Shown here in pieces: positions 1 to 11,361 of a stretch of 64,000 nt of DNA. The notes beneath the pieces were generated by a model, which was not told the origin of the DNA, made no database searches, and saw only the letters and a program-made list of their open reading frames with translations. The translations under genes were made by a program, and so were the position numbers. Source of the stretch: Tetracentron sinense (taxonomy: Eukaryota; Streptophyta; Magnoliopsida; Trochodendrales; Trochodendraceae); the NCBI GenBank assembly GCA_015143295.1, contig CM026562.1, positions 434,001-498,000 on the forward strand, written 5' to 3'. Position 1 is the first letter of the stretch. Each line of letters starts with the position of its first letter.

Positions 1-1014
1 GGAGGACGAACAGAGGGAGCAGATAATGGGATGGAAGGAGTAGGAGCTGAAGCTGGAGGAATGGAGTGAGTGGGAGCAGATGGATCAGTGGAAGGGAAGC
101 TGGTGGACTGAGAGGTAGAAGGTTTGGGAGTCCATTCCTTCTGGGTTTCATTCCAAACATAGCCCACCCTTTGGATGGTGGCTTTGCTATGGATGGAGGA
201 GTCATCAGTTATAACAAAATTTATCTAGGAAGAAAGGGGAACATGAAAGTGTCTAAAGATTTTGGTCAAAGCTTGACCATATGGAAGACAACCCCGACTT
301 CCTTTTGAATGCATCATCCATGCAATGGACAATGATATAGGATAAGTCAATGAGTGTAGAAGTAAGGATACACCACATTAGAAAAAATAAAAAAATGTGA
401 GGTATTCCCTACCACTAGTCGTAGGGACATGATTGCATGTAATTATATGGTTGACAAGTCTAGAAGTCAAAGTGAGGTCTTTGACTTTAGGCTGGAAAGG
501 AGTGGTGAAGTCTTGATTGCTACACATCAATTTCAGAGCCTCAACTACATTAAATCCTTCATGTTTGGTCCACTGACCATTCACAAATGTTTGAAGGGGG
601 TATTTGGGAATTCTAAGTATATTAGGTAGTTGGTCAAGATGAAAAACAATTTTCTTGCCTAACACATAAGAAGAAACAGTTTGATTTGGTTGGTCAAAAT
701 GAAAGTGGGTGTAGAATGTCCTAACTAACTCAGGAAACATGATTTCACTGGAGGCAACAAAAGAGTCCCACTTAAGGGCAAAAAATAGAGTTTTTTATAG
801 GTTCTAAGCCATAGGCCTCTAGGTTAATGAAGTTAACTACCTTACCATAGAGGGGTGATAGAGGTAGGAACTTTTCTTTGAAGATTTTTTCGTATTTTGG
901 AGCCTTGAACTTGGTTGGAGCTGAGCTTGTGGCTGCTTCCTTGCCCTTGTCAGTGCGTGCTCTCTTCTGAGGGGGCTCCACTGATGCATTCTTTGTCTTC
1001 GGAGACATTTTCAC
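1..1014 (-). pseudogene. env-like ORF of the Sirevirus element (3' part cut by window edge)
   Basis: This is a third reading frame downstream of pol, starting at the ATG at 1012-1014. The first ~80 codons are basic and rich in K, P, S and T. The frame breaks near 772-780, and a conserved block follows from 740 to 378. A further frame change lies near 300-370 and an in-frame TAG at 225-227. The last part, running to position 1, is rich in Pro, Ser and Thr. Position and composition match the env-like ORFs of Sireviruses, whose function is unproven. I see no clear transmembrane segment or signal peptide in the visible part. At least three disabling changes make this copy a pseudogene. The family is inferred from position and remembered sequence character. 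Confidence 0.7.
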
Positions 1015-1124
1015 AAGATGGGAATGATGTGAGATGGATTAGGAGAGGATTAGGGTACTGGAGGAGCAATGGAATAGTGAGTTGGAGGGAAGAAATTAGA
1101 TTTGAAATTTTTTGGATTTGAGGT

Positions 1125-1360
1125 TTTAATTTATACCCTCGAGTCACTTCGTCGCCAAATTGGGCTTGAGCCCTGAATTTGTCACCGAAATCATCTCAGA
1201 AAACCCACTGTTTTAGGTTTTGGATTGACTTCGTCGCCGAATTGAGTAACTTACTCAAATTCGTCACCGAATAGGGTACATGGAGCTTACTGTTTCCTGT
1301 TATCCCATAAATTCGTCGCCGAAATGAAACTTCCAAACTGATTTCGTCACCAAATTCAGT
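1125..1360 (-). promoter_or_regulatory. U3-like palindrome array with TATA box between pol and env-like ORF
   Basis: Six imperfect palindromes of the form TTCGTCRCCRAAT lie between 1145 and 1357. On the minus strand they are followed by GGGTATAAATT (1128-1138), and the env-like ATG lies ~115 bp further downstream. The U3 of this element's own 5' LTR has the same motif family (12118-12245) just upstream of its TATA (12015-12024). Promoter function is inferred. Confidence 0.55.
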
Positions 1361-1518
1361 ACAAAATTTGAAAAGTTGTTTTATTTTTGATTTTCAAACA
1401 TTTTTCTTGAAACCCTCAATCCATTTAAACATCCAAAAACATTATAAACCATTCAAATTAAACTTGTAACATAATCAAACAAATGATAACACATCAATCC
1501 ATAGTTTTTCATTTATGA

Positions 1519-3221
1519 TCAATTTAGCTCATTTAGACTAGCCATACCCAATTCTCTTCCCAAAATACTGAACCTGTCAGATTGAAGGGGTTTTGTGAAA
1601 ATATCAGCAAGCTGATTGTTTGTATCTGCAAACTCTAAAACAACATCCTCATTTTGTACATGATCTCTTATAAAATGATATCTGATTTCTATATGTTTAG
1701 TTCTTGAATGTTGAATGAGACTTTAGTCATGCAAATGACAATTGTATTATCACACTTAATTAGGATTTTAGTATAGAAAAGTTTAAAGTCTTCTAACTGT
1801 TGTTTCATGTATAAAGTTTGAACACAACAACGTCCAGCTGCTATATACTTAGCCTCAGCTGTGGATAGGGCCACTGAATTTTGTTTCTTACTAAACCATG
1901 AAACAAGAGAATGTCCTAAAAAGTGACAAGTTCCACTAGTGATTTTTCTATCAACTTTGCATTCAGTAAAGTCTGCATCTGAATAGCTAATTAGATCTAG
2001 ATTTGTGTCTTTAGGATACCATAAACCTAATTCAATTGTGCCTAATAGGTATCTAAAGATTCTCTTTATTGCAATCATATGTGATTCTTTTGGGTAAGCT
2101 TGGAATCTTGCACATATGCATACACTGAACATAATGTTAGGCCTACTTGCAGTGAGATACAATAGACTACTTATCATGCCTCTATATAATTTTTTATCAA
2201 CATTTTTTCATTTTTCATCTTTATCAAGTTTGGTTGATGGACTCATAGGAGTATCAATTACTTTAGTATTTTCCATTCCAAACTTTTAAAGTAATTCTTT
2301 AGTGTATTTAGGTTGATTAACAAATGTTTCTTGTTTAGTTTGCTTAATTTGGAGTCTTAGAAAGAATGTTAGTTCTCCTATCATACTTATTTTAAATTCT
2401 TCTAGCATAGTTTTAATAAACATTTTACAAAGTGATTCATTAGTTGATCCAAATATGATATCATCCACATAGATTTGAATTATTACCATATCATCATTTT
2501 TGGTCATTATAAATAAGGTAGTATCAATTTTTCCCTCTAATGAATCCATTTTCAATTAAGAAACTACTTAGCCTATCATACCAAGCTCTTGGAGCTTACT
2601 TCAATCCATATAAGGCTTTAGTTAACTTGAATACATGATTTGGAAATTTATGATTTTCAAAGCAAGGTAGTTGGTTTACATAAACTTTTTTTATTTATGA
2701 ATCCATTAAGAAATACACTTTTTACATCCATTTGAAATAGTTTGAATTCTTTATAACTAGCAAATGCAAATAGGATTCTTATACCTTCTAGTCTAGCAAC
2801 TGTGGCAAAAGTTTCTTCATAGTCTATGCCCTCCTCTTGGTTGTAACCTTGTGCTATTAGTCTAACTTTGTTCTTAATTACATTTCTATTTTTATCATTT
2901 TTATTTCTAAATACCCATTTTGTGCCAATTATAGATTTATCATATGGTCTAGGATCTAGACCATATGATAAATGACTTCCAAGGTATTTTTAGGTTTAAT
3001 TTGACTTAGGAAAGCAAGGTTCATTAAGTTTCTTCTTATTTTAATTCCTGGTTCTATATTACCAAGAATTAAATATTTAGGATGATCTTTTATTAATTTC
3101 AAAGCTTTGAGAAGTTGATATGGTTCTTCATCCTCATTTTCTTCTTCATTATTTAATTCAATGATTTTATCATTAGATTCTTGTTCCACTTGGTTATCTT
3201 TGTTAGCTTCATTAATTTTCA
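1519..3221 (-). pseudogene. copia pol: reverse transcriptase and RNase H
   Basis: This is the C-terminal part of the copia polyprotein, which copies element RNA into DNA and degrades the RNA strand. On the minus strand it begins with an acidic linker (3221-2956). The RT palm follows, with YVDD at about 2460-2480 in the 2555-2286 segment. RNase H comes last, with its acidic residues visible as YSDADF, STAEAKY and CDNT in 2177-1689. Past a one-base frameshift near 1700, the conserved C-terminal LADIFTKPL motif leads to a TGA at 1519-1521. Several frameshifts and stops (for example around 2200-2290 and 2560-2700) make it non-functional. The linker is cut at 3221 by the solo LTR and continues at 6008. 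Confidence 0.9.
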
Positions 3222-6007
3222 TGTAACGACCCAAAATTTTAATATAATAAAATTATGCGTTTATGAGTCCTTAATAGAGGTTAATTAGTTAATTATTTGT
3301 TAAATTGGTAAAAAATGGGGTTTGTTCGGGATTAGATTGTACTTGTAAAACTTTAGTATTTTTTCTCAAAAATCGTACACAATATGCGGGTTGACTATTT
3401 GGACGATCACCTATCGTTCTAGTTCCGTCGCGTATCGATTTGCGAGACCCCGAGAGTTTTAAATGTAAGAAAATCGAGAAAACCAGGAAATTCCAGATTT
3501 TTCCAGAATTTAGTGGGACTCCATAATTATTGGGGATTCTAATAGAAATCTGTGCGGCTAATACCACAGCGTACTGGTCGGTCGTGAGGACGACCGTCTG
3601 TCGTTTCAGCAGTTAATTATCTCATATAAAGAAATGACAACATGTTTTGTGTCCGAAATCAGAAAATTAGTGGGTTTTATAATTTTCTTCCGGACTAAAG
3701 TGTAGCTGTCAAAACTCAGTATTTTTCTCCGAAATGTTTATAGTAGGTGTTGAACTACCCCAAGTCCGGTCACCTAAAGTTTCATCAAAATCAGACTCTA
3801 TGTAGTATGGTTTCGGATACCGTACATGCAAAACAATTCATAAATTGGTCAAACAGTCAACCGGTCAAACCAGTTGACCGATCAACTCTCCACACCTTAT
3901 TGGTCATGTGCTTTTGCAAATGAACCCATCTCATTACTTATATAAAGAGGGTTAAAACCCTCATTCTCTCACAAATTCTACAGAGCCAGATTGCTGCCCG
4001 AACCATTTTAGAGAGAGAAAGTGAGGAGAGAGAAAGGAAGAGAGAGAAAGAGGAGAGAGAAAGGAAGAGAGAGAAAGGGAAAGGGAGGTCCCGTTGGGGT
4101 TTTTCGACGTTCCCGATTTGCTGGTGACATCAGTTTCTTTTTCTGACGTCTCGACTTGCATGTAGAGAGAGAGAGAAAAAGGTAGAGAGAGAAAGTGGAG
4201 AGAAAAAGTTGCATGCGCTCTACCCAGGGGTTGATCGTCGTAGGGAACGCGTTGGCGACATCCGTTTTTGCACTAGTTGCCTCGAAAAGCGTGAAGTAGG
4301 TACAACTCCTCTCTTTTCTTCTCTTTTTCCCCTTATTTTGCTATATTCTTTTATCTAAAGTATATGCTTGTCTTTTGGCATGAATGAAAAAGGGTCGGAG
4401 ACCCCTATGTGATGTTGTGATTTTATGTGGTCCATTGGGGAGCCCAGATCGGGTCCTGGGTAAATTGTATCGCCACTCTAGGGTGATGAAAAATTATTTT
4501 GCATGTCGTGTAAGACTATGGAGACATTCATTAGCCTGGAAACGTTCCCTAACGGGATGGTGTGTTACCGGAGTTGGTTCACGGGCGCGAGGCCCAAGTA
4601 TTTCAGTTAATCAAGCGAGGCTTGGGTTAACTGGGGTTAACCTGTGGTTAGAAAATCTAAGCAGGGTTAAATATAGTCTGTGGTTCCTTTTTGACTAGGT
4701 TAGGAGACGGTGTCTAGCAAGGCCCGGGGTTCCTCCATGACTGATAGTCGGGAGATGTCGGTCTATTTGTCTAGGTCGTCTGTGGTGCCTCTTGGACTAG
4801 GTCCGGAGTGACGGTGTCCTGCATAGCCCGTGGTTCCTCCGTGACTGATAATCAGGAGATGTCGGAGTCCTAGGGAGTTGAAAGTGGCTGAACATCAGAT
4901 AGTGTATAGTCCGGGGTTCCTCTCTGGGTGGGTCAGAAGATGTCGGCACCGTGTCTATCGGGGTCCCTTCTTGGTGAAATGTCAGGAGATGTCGGTATTG
5001 GTAAAGATGTCGAGGTTCCTCCATAGACTAGCTAGAAGATGACGGTAGGCAAATCGATCGAGGTTCCTTCTTGACTGATACCCAGGGCGATGACGGCGAA
5101 TACAAGTTAGATGTGGTCAGTCAATTGAATGGAAAAGTATGTCCTTATTGGGCGAATGCCCATGTTGTGTGGGTAAGCTTCGGATACGAAGTGGTTTGAG
5201 TCGGTATACTTAGGGTTGGTGTATTTGTCTGAGTTGATGGTTCGCTATGGAATCATCGGATTCCAGGTGAGTTGGGTTGGTATACCCAAGGTTTGGTCAT
5301 GTTCGGGTGAAAGCCGGAACAACGTGTGTGAGTCTAAATGACTCAATGTATTATGGTTATGATTTAGAGACTTTAAGCTGAACATTTGTGGGTTGTGGCC
5401 AATTAATAGAGTCTCAGGACTCGAAATGAAACATGATTGATGATTGAAATGATAACTTGGTAATATGAATACATTCATAACTGAACCCCAGAATTGAAAA
5501 GTAATGTGAGGTCGGGAACCTCGGTTAGGGTGACAGAACCCTAAGTGACCTTGGGTCACAGTTTATTATATACTGTTCTATTTTATTGTAACATGCAAAT
5601 TGAACTGTATATTATATCATTATTGATGCGTGTTCTTATGTGGAAAATAGTTTAGAAGGATTGTGGTTTTATTGGGGTTCATAACTCACTGACTTTTTAT
5701 GTCAGCAGATCTCGGAGTTGCTGACCAGTAAGTAAAAAGTCCAACTGGACATTTTGGAAGCTTGTACAAACTGTACCCGGCGTAATAGAGGTACCTACTT
5801 TTGTAAAACAAACTTGATGTAAATAATACAGCTATATGGTTTGTATGATGACTATTGTGATGACAGGTGTTATTTGCTTTTTGGAAACATCTGATAAATG
5901 TTTAAATTTCCCGTATTTTCGCGGGTAAAGTCTTCCGCTTGCGTGATTTGACGAACGGGCGCGCGTCTCGGAACTTGATTCCCTAGGTGCGGGTTCGGGG
6001 CGTCACA
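3222..6007 (+). mobile_element. Solo LTR 1 (2,786 bp), probably Ty3/gypsy
   Basis: The ends are TGTAACGACCC and GGGGCGTCACA, flanked by the near-identical 5-bp duplications TTTCA (3217-3221) and TTCCA (6008-6012). Removing it restores the copia frame. No internal region or coding sequence is present, hence a solo LTR. A TATA box (TATATAAAG, 3938-3947) gives + orientation. It is preceded by inverted GGTCAA/TTGACC motifs (3845-3890) and followed by a GA-rich leader (4011-4205) and a degenerate tandem array (4690-5100). The LTR length and terminal sequence suit a large plant gypsy element; the clade is not determined. Confidence 0.85.
4690..5100 (+). repeat. Degenerate tandem array in solo LTR 1
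   Basis: About six diverged copies of a module containing GGTTCCTCC, then GACTGAT, then AGGAGATGTCGG, with irregular spacing of roughly 50-105 bp. The array lies 750-1,150 bp downstream of the LTR TATA box. Confidence 0.75.
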
Positions 6008-7010
6008 TTCCAAGTTAGAGATTTCTTTTGGAAGATTTTCAATTTCATCATCAATTTCAGTATTAGATGAAGTCTTATTAAATGAGTTTGATTAATCAAA
6101 CACTACATGAATTGATTCTTCAACAATTAAGGTTTTCTTATTAATCACTCTATAAGCTTTGTTATTAATAGAATATCCTAGGAAGATGCCTTCAATAGAT
6201 TTAGCATCAAATTTCTTTAAGTGATATTTATCATTTAGTATAAAACATTTACATCCAAACACCTTAAAGTAACCAATATTAGGAGTTCTTCATTTCCAAA
6301 ATTCATAGGATATTTATTTAATTTGTTTCTTATAACTACCCTATTAATTACATGACATGAAGTATTAATGGCCTCAACCCGAAAATAATTAGGTAGTTTG
6401 TTTTCATTAAGCATTGTCCTAGCCATTTCTTGGAGAGATCTATTTTTTTTCTCAACAACACCATTTTGTTGAGGAGTTCTAGGAGCTGAGAAATTATGGT
6501 TAAAACCATTATCATCACAAAATGATTCAAGCTCTTTATTTTTGAACTCTCCTCCACTATCACTTCTTACATTGTTTATGACATAACCTTTTTTATTTTG
6601 TACTCTTTTACAGAAATTTTTAAACAAAGAAGGTGTTTCACTTTTGTGAGAAAGGAATAACACCCAAGAGTACCTTGAATAGTCAAACTATTACAAAGGC
6701 ATAAGATTTGCCTCCGAGGTTAGCCACTTCATTTGGTCCAAAAATGTCCATATGCAAGAGTTCTAAAGGCCTAGAAGTAGAGATGATTTTCTTAGATTTG
6801 AAAGGGGATTTTATTTGTTTTCCAAGTTGGCAAGCATCACAGATTTTATCTTTTATAAATTTAGGTTTAGGCAAGCTTTTAATTAATTTATTTTTAGATA
6901 ATTTAGATAAAAGATCCATACTAGCATGACTTAATCTCCTATGCCATAACCAACTAGCCTCATCAATAGCAGAAAAACAAATCATATTTTGAGATTTGAG
7001 CTCATCAAAT
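6008..7010 (-). pseudogene. copia pol: integrase
   Basis: Integrase inserts the element's cDNA into host DNA. In minus-strand order, 6985-6683 holds the zinc-binding HHCC region (WHRRLSH, later CDAC) and the first catalytic Asp in LLHMDIFGP. A short frame break lies near 6663-6683. The next segment, 6663-6235, has the second Asp (RSDSGGEF) and the catalytic Glu (PQQNGVVEKKNRS). The acidic linker that joins integrase to RT follows to 6008, where solo LTR 1 is inserted. All catalytic residues are present, but the frameshifts disable it. Confidence 0.9.
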
Positions 7011-7520
7011 TCTAAGGTGTAGACATTTTATTTTTATGAGCTATAAACAAAGTATTTAGGTTATCTTTATTTTTAATCATGCAAATGTTGGATTTGAATG
7101 AAACATTTAAACCTTTGTCACATAATTGAATAATGTTAATTAGATTATGCTTAAGACCATCTACTAGCAAAACATTTTCAATAAATGTAGAGTGATTCTT
7201 ATTTCTTACCAATGTTACCTATTCCAATGATCTTCCCTTTAGCATTGTCTCCAAAAGTCACATGACCTCTATCCTTGGGAGTGAAAGATATGAACAACTT
7301 CTTGTTCCTAGTCATGTGTCTTGAACATCCACTATCCAAGAACCAAGTTGTCTTGGATGATCTTGACTTGAGACACACCTACATAAACAAATCAAACAAC
7401 TCCAAGATATTTTCCTCCAGATACCCAAATAGTTTTGGTTGGAACTTGAATTGACTTTTGGGTGGTCTTGGAAGGATTTGTCCCTTTTGGAACCCACATC
7501 ATCTTTGGTCTATTGAAACA
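7011..7520 (-). pseudogene. copia pol: aspartic protease and spacer to integrase
   Basis: The minus strand at about 7345-7315 encodes WFLDSGCSRHMT, the copia protease active site (DSG). The following GHVTFGDNAKGKI motif lies around 7260-7215. A segment with ENVLLVDGLKHNL (7212-7012) is the usual spacer before integrase. The protease would process the Gag-Pol polyprotein. A stop and a frame change separate the protease from the spacer near 7200, so this copy is broken. Confidence 0.85.
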
Positions 7521-7639
7521 AATATCAATTTTAGGAAGTGATGTTCCTTTTGGGACCCAAACCTTTTAAACTATTTTTTAATTATAAAAAACAGTAGAAG
7601 GTGGAGTTTGATTGCTACTAGATTTAGTGAAGAAATTTT

Positions 7640-8571
7640 GATAGTCTTTTTATTTTGAAAGAGGATTGTAGCCAAGTTCAGCTTTACTAAAAACACATCT
7701 TTGCTGTCCTGAAAGTCTTTCTAGGTTCTTTTGGAGATTAGTGAATGTGAGAATGATACTTGTCAAATCCTTGACTTTTGCCTTAAGCTCATCACATTTA
7801 CTAGATGAGTTATGAGGAGAAGTTTCAAATTCTTTTATCTTTTCATTTAGTTCCTTATTCTCATCTTTCAAATTAATCTTTTCATTTTGTAAGATTTCAC
7901 ATGAGTTAGTAAGAGTATGGATGATCTTTTTAAAAGATTTGTTCATTTGAGCTATTCTAGTAAATTCATTGTAAAGCTCATCAAATGCATCTCTTATTTC
8001 ATCATAAGACAAAAATTTATTGAAAGTAGAAGTTACCTCATCCTCATTTGCCATGAGGCACAAATTTGCCACTTCTTCATCACTAGAATCCTCTGACTTG
8101 CTTCCTTCAGAGTCATCCTAAGTAGCCATCATTGCTTTCTTCTTGAATCTTTGGCTCTTCTTGAGTTAAGGACAGTCAGTTCTGATGTGGCCTGGTTTCT
8201 TGCATTCATAATAAGTGAGATGCTCCTTCTTGCTTGTCTCAGCCTTGGTCACTTCTTTGGAGAACTCCTTCTTGTAAGGTTTCTTTTCGAAGTTCTTCTT
8301 ATGCTTGAGAAACCTGTTGAACCTCCTTGCTATTAGAGCAATGTCCTCATTGTTACTACTGGATTCCTCTTCACTTTCTTCCACTAGTGATGTCTTGAGG
8401 GCCAGCCATTTCTTGGCTCTTGGTTCATAAGGAAGTTGATCCTTCATTATTACTTAATGGGTCATGAGAGAACCCAACAACTCATCCACAGGCAGCTTGG
8501 TGAGGTCTTTAACTTCCTAGATGACAGTAACTTTTGGTGCCCACTCATTGGAAAATGATCTAAGAACCTTC
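7640..8571 (-). pseudogene. copia gag, C-terminal half with zinc knuckle
   Basis: Gag packages element RNA. On the minus strand 8447-8166 carries an acidic Ser/Glu stretch, a basic Lys/Phe stretch and then a CCHC zinc knuckle written YECKKPGHIRTDCP. The first Cys of the usual CYxC is Tyr in this copy. Next, 8072-7650 has a long Lys/Glu/Asn-rich heptad-like segment (probable coiled coil), as is common in Sirevirus gag. Stops occur at about 8453 and 8540. The gene is split by solo LTR 2 and its N-terminal half resumes at 10777. Confidence 0.82.
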
Positions 8572-9263
8572 GTCACTGTAACGACCCCAAAATCCCACAA
8601 GGCTAAAATAGGACTTTGGAATCGCCACATTACTTAATCCTGCTTACAAACCATGCATACAAGGCTACTACACGAGTCTCCCAAAAATTAGAGTAATAAA
8701 ATTCCGATATATAAACCCAATCCAACATGCACAAGTCCAAGGTCTATATATACAACTCACAATGAACCAACAAGTCTGATACAAAACTAATAAGAAGTCT
8801 ACTGAGCAACATCCTCTAAAAGTCAAATACAAAACTCTCTCAATGAAAAGAAATGTAAACTAAGAGGTGTAGCCGCCCAAGTCTCCGGCTCCCTCCTCGG
8901 CAGGCTCACCTTCACCTCCTTCCTCAATGTATGTTTCCTCAACCCACGGCTCCACCGTGTACTCCTGCTCTAAACCTGCTAAGACAAAGTCCGGCTGAGT
9001 ACAAAGGTACTCAGTGTATATAAAATCCAACCAACAATAATGATATACCTGCACTTAGTCAGAAACATATCCAATAGCATAATAACATAATCAGAGTGCG
9101 GAAGAACGTGTGCGCATATACATCATATCATCACCTTAACTCGTGTACTTGTGAGAATCTTAGACTTGGAAGACAGACACTTATGAGTCGCTTATGCTTA
9201 TGAGACCACGTGCTTGTGAGATGCTTATGCTTATGCTTATGCACTTATTCAGATCATACAGTA

Positions 9264-9415
9264 ATGAGACATGCCGTTCTTGGCGGATACGGACCATGCC
9301 TTATGCACTTATTCAGATCACACAGTAATGAGACATGCTGTTCTTGGCGGATACGGACCATGCCTTAGAAATCATGTGGTTGACATGCCGTTCTTGGCGG
9401 ATACGGACCATGTCA
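9264..9415. repeat. Tandem repeat in solo LTR 2
   Basis: Three copies of a module containing TTCTTGGCGGATACGGACCATG begin near 9270, 9334 and 9385. The first two are about 65 bp apart and include GCACTTATTCAGATCA. Confidence 0.85.
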
Positions 9416-10381
9416 TGCTTATGCTTATTCAGAATGCCATACATATGTCATGCTCATGCTTGTGGCCCACATGTGTGACTTGTGAGATTCTTATCTTAAC
9501 ATACACGTGCTTATGTGCTTAAGTGTCGAAATTAACGTTCGAGTCGGTAATTGCTTAGATTCCGATTTCCCACCATAGAAACTCCACTATACTGTCCCAT
9601 ACCAAATAGTTAGAGAATTCCCGGTTTGAGAGATGTTCCTCTAAGTTCTTACCTTCCCAACCATCAATTTCCATGCAAGTAATTAGACATACTTAACAAA
9701 CCATTCACATATACATATCTTATCATAATCCATATCGCAATTCATAATCAATTTACCACCATTTCATAAGAGTATAATAGCATTTATCCTTTCAAGCATT
9801 TTCACAAACACCTTGTGTACGCATAATATGAATCCATTTCTCCTCTATATTTTCAAGCATTCATCAAACCATATTTCATCCATACAATCAATTCACTATT
9901 CACATCCACATATTAATCCCATCCTCCATACATTTCCCATCCTCCATATATTTCCCATCCACATCCAATCCACATTTCCATCCACATTTCCATCAATAAT
10001 TAGCTTACTTCATAGAAAATTAGGGAAAATGCATCAAACTTCTATTTCTGCCATTCCTAGCATCTTAACATTCACAAAACCTTAAAGTAAAGTTGATTAG
10101 GATAGTATATCGACCTTAGGAATCCTTCCCTTGGATTCAAAATGCTCCCGAGACGATTCGGAGAAGCTTCCCGAACTTTTCTTGCAATCTCCTATCAATC
10201 TCCTCCTTCTCCAAGAAAACCCTCTCTCAAAACCCTAGGGTTTCTCCTCCTTTTTGCCAAATTAGGTTAGAACTAGGTGGAGTATTTTAATATTTCGAGT
10301 AGGACCCCCTATTTATAGCCCCAAGGTCTGAGAACAAAAAGACCAAAAAGCCCTTACTAAAATTCTGCAAAAACACGAAGG

Positions 10382-10566
10382 ACCGAGCGATCGGTGGTTA
10401 TGACCGAGCGATCGGTTGCCTACCGATCGATCGGTGTTTATGACCGGGCGATCGGTCAAAAACACACTCTCTGGAAAATTTCCCCATACAAAAATTTGGA
10501 CCAGTCGATAGATACCGATCGATCGGTTTTGGACCGATCGATCGCTGGTTCTGACCGAGCGATCGG
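10382..10566. promoter_or_regulatory. GATCGATC palindrome array upstream of the LTR TATA box
   Basis: Eight or more copies of ACCGAKCGATCGGT-type palindromes lie 65-250 bp upstream (minus-strand sense) of the TATA box at 10310-10319. A regulatory role is inferred from position and symmetry. Confidence 0.55.
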
Positions 10567-10776
10567 TTCCTGTAGGTTTTGACTCCCTTTACTGTTTTGG
10601 CCATAACTTTTTACTCGTTCATCGGATTTTGACGATTCAACTTGGGTTGGATTCGTCTTTTGGAAACGAACATTTTTGGCATTTTAGAATTTCTAATTTC
10701 CACTTAATTTATAGACTAAAATACCCTTAATGCAATGCACTAAAAACATGAAAGAGATTCGGGTCTCTACAGTCAC

Positions 10777-11300
10777 ATTCTCTACATTAGAATACACTTT
10801 TCCCAGAGATTTTAGATCATTAAGAATTTTAGTAAATCTGGTGAACATATCACCAATAGATTCATCTTTTTCTATTTTAAATAACTCATACTTATGAACA
10901 AGCATGCTTATTTTTTTTTCCTTAACTTGATTAGTCCCTTCATAAGTAACTTCGAGTTTATCCCAGATTTCTTTAGCAGAGTCAAATCTAGAAACTCTGT
11001 TAAATTCTTGGGGACTTAAGGCACAGTAGAGGTTGTTAATGGCCTTAGCATTGATTTGAATAAGCTTAATGTCAGCTTCAGTCCATTCTTTCTCTACCTT
11101 GGGGATTTTAACACCATCCACATTCTTTGTGGGAAGGTGGGGGCCTTTGACTATTACCCTCCAACACTCATAATCTAGAGCTTAGATGTAATACATCATT
11201 CTTGTTCTCTAGTAGTTATAATTCTCTCAATTGAACAATGGAGGTCTGGTGGTTGACTGTCCTTCTCCTAGGCTTATTGCAAAAATGTTGTTTGCTATTA
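10777..11300 (-). pseudogene. copia gag, N-terminal half
   Basis: The minus strand 11121-10777 encodes a typical copia Gag segment (retrotran_gag/UBN2 type) with KEIWDKLEVTYEGTNQVKEKK and DMFTRFTKILNDLKSLGK. Upstream, 11260-11122 still shows the conserved PPLFN, then ALDYECWRVI, with two stops. The true start probably lay near 11290. The frame continues at 8571 beyond solo LTR 2. Confidence 0.88.
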
Positions 11301-11344
11301 AAATCGATTACTCTAAGATATGTTAGATCTATTTAGAGTATTAG

Positions 11345-11356
11345 GCTCTGATACCA
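11345..11356 (-). other. Primer binding site (initiator tRNA-Met)
   Basis: The minus strand reads TGGTATCAGAGC, complementary to the 3' end of plant initiator tRNA-Met and the standard copia primer site. It lies 5 bp inside the 5' LTR end (11362), the usual spacing. Confidence 0.93.
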
Positions 11357-11361
11357 ATTAT

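Larger units (their letters stand above)
8577..10771 (-). mobile_element. Solo LTR 2 (2,195 bp)
   Basis: The insertion has TG...CA ends (plus strand TGTAACGACCCC to GGGTCTCTACA) and a perfect 5-bp duplication GTCAC at 8572-8576 and 10772-10776, splitting copia gag. There is no internal region. The minus-strand TATA box CTATAAATAG (10310-10319) gives its orientation. Upstream of it lies an array of GATCGATC palindromes (10382-10565), and about 0.9-1.05 kb downstream a short tandem array. It shares a conserved block (10600-10660, around GATTTTGACGATTCAACTTG) with solo LTR 3, so both come from related families. Confidence 0.93.

Noticed and set aside
66-629. Plus-strand open frames at 66-308 and 429-629
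   Set aside because: Antisense to the env-like ORF, which has recognisable content on the minus strand.
11345-11356. tRNA gene remnant
   Set aside because: Only the 12-base primer site complementary to tRNA-Met is present; no cloverleaf.
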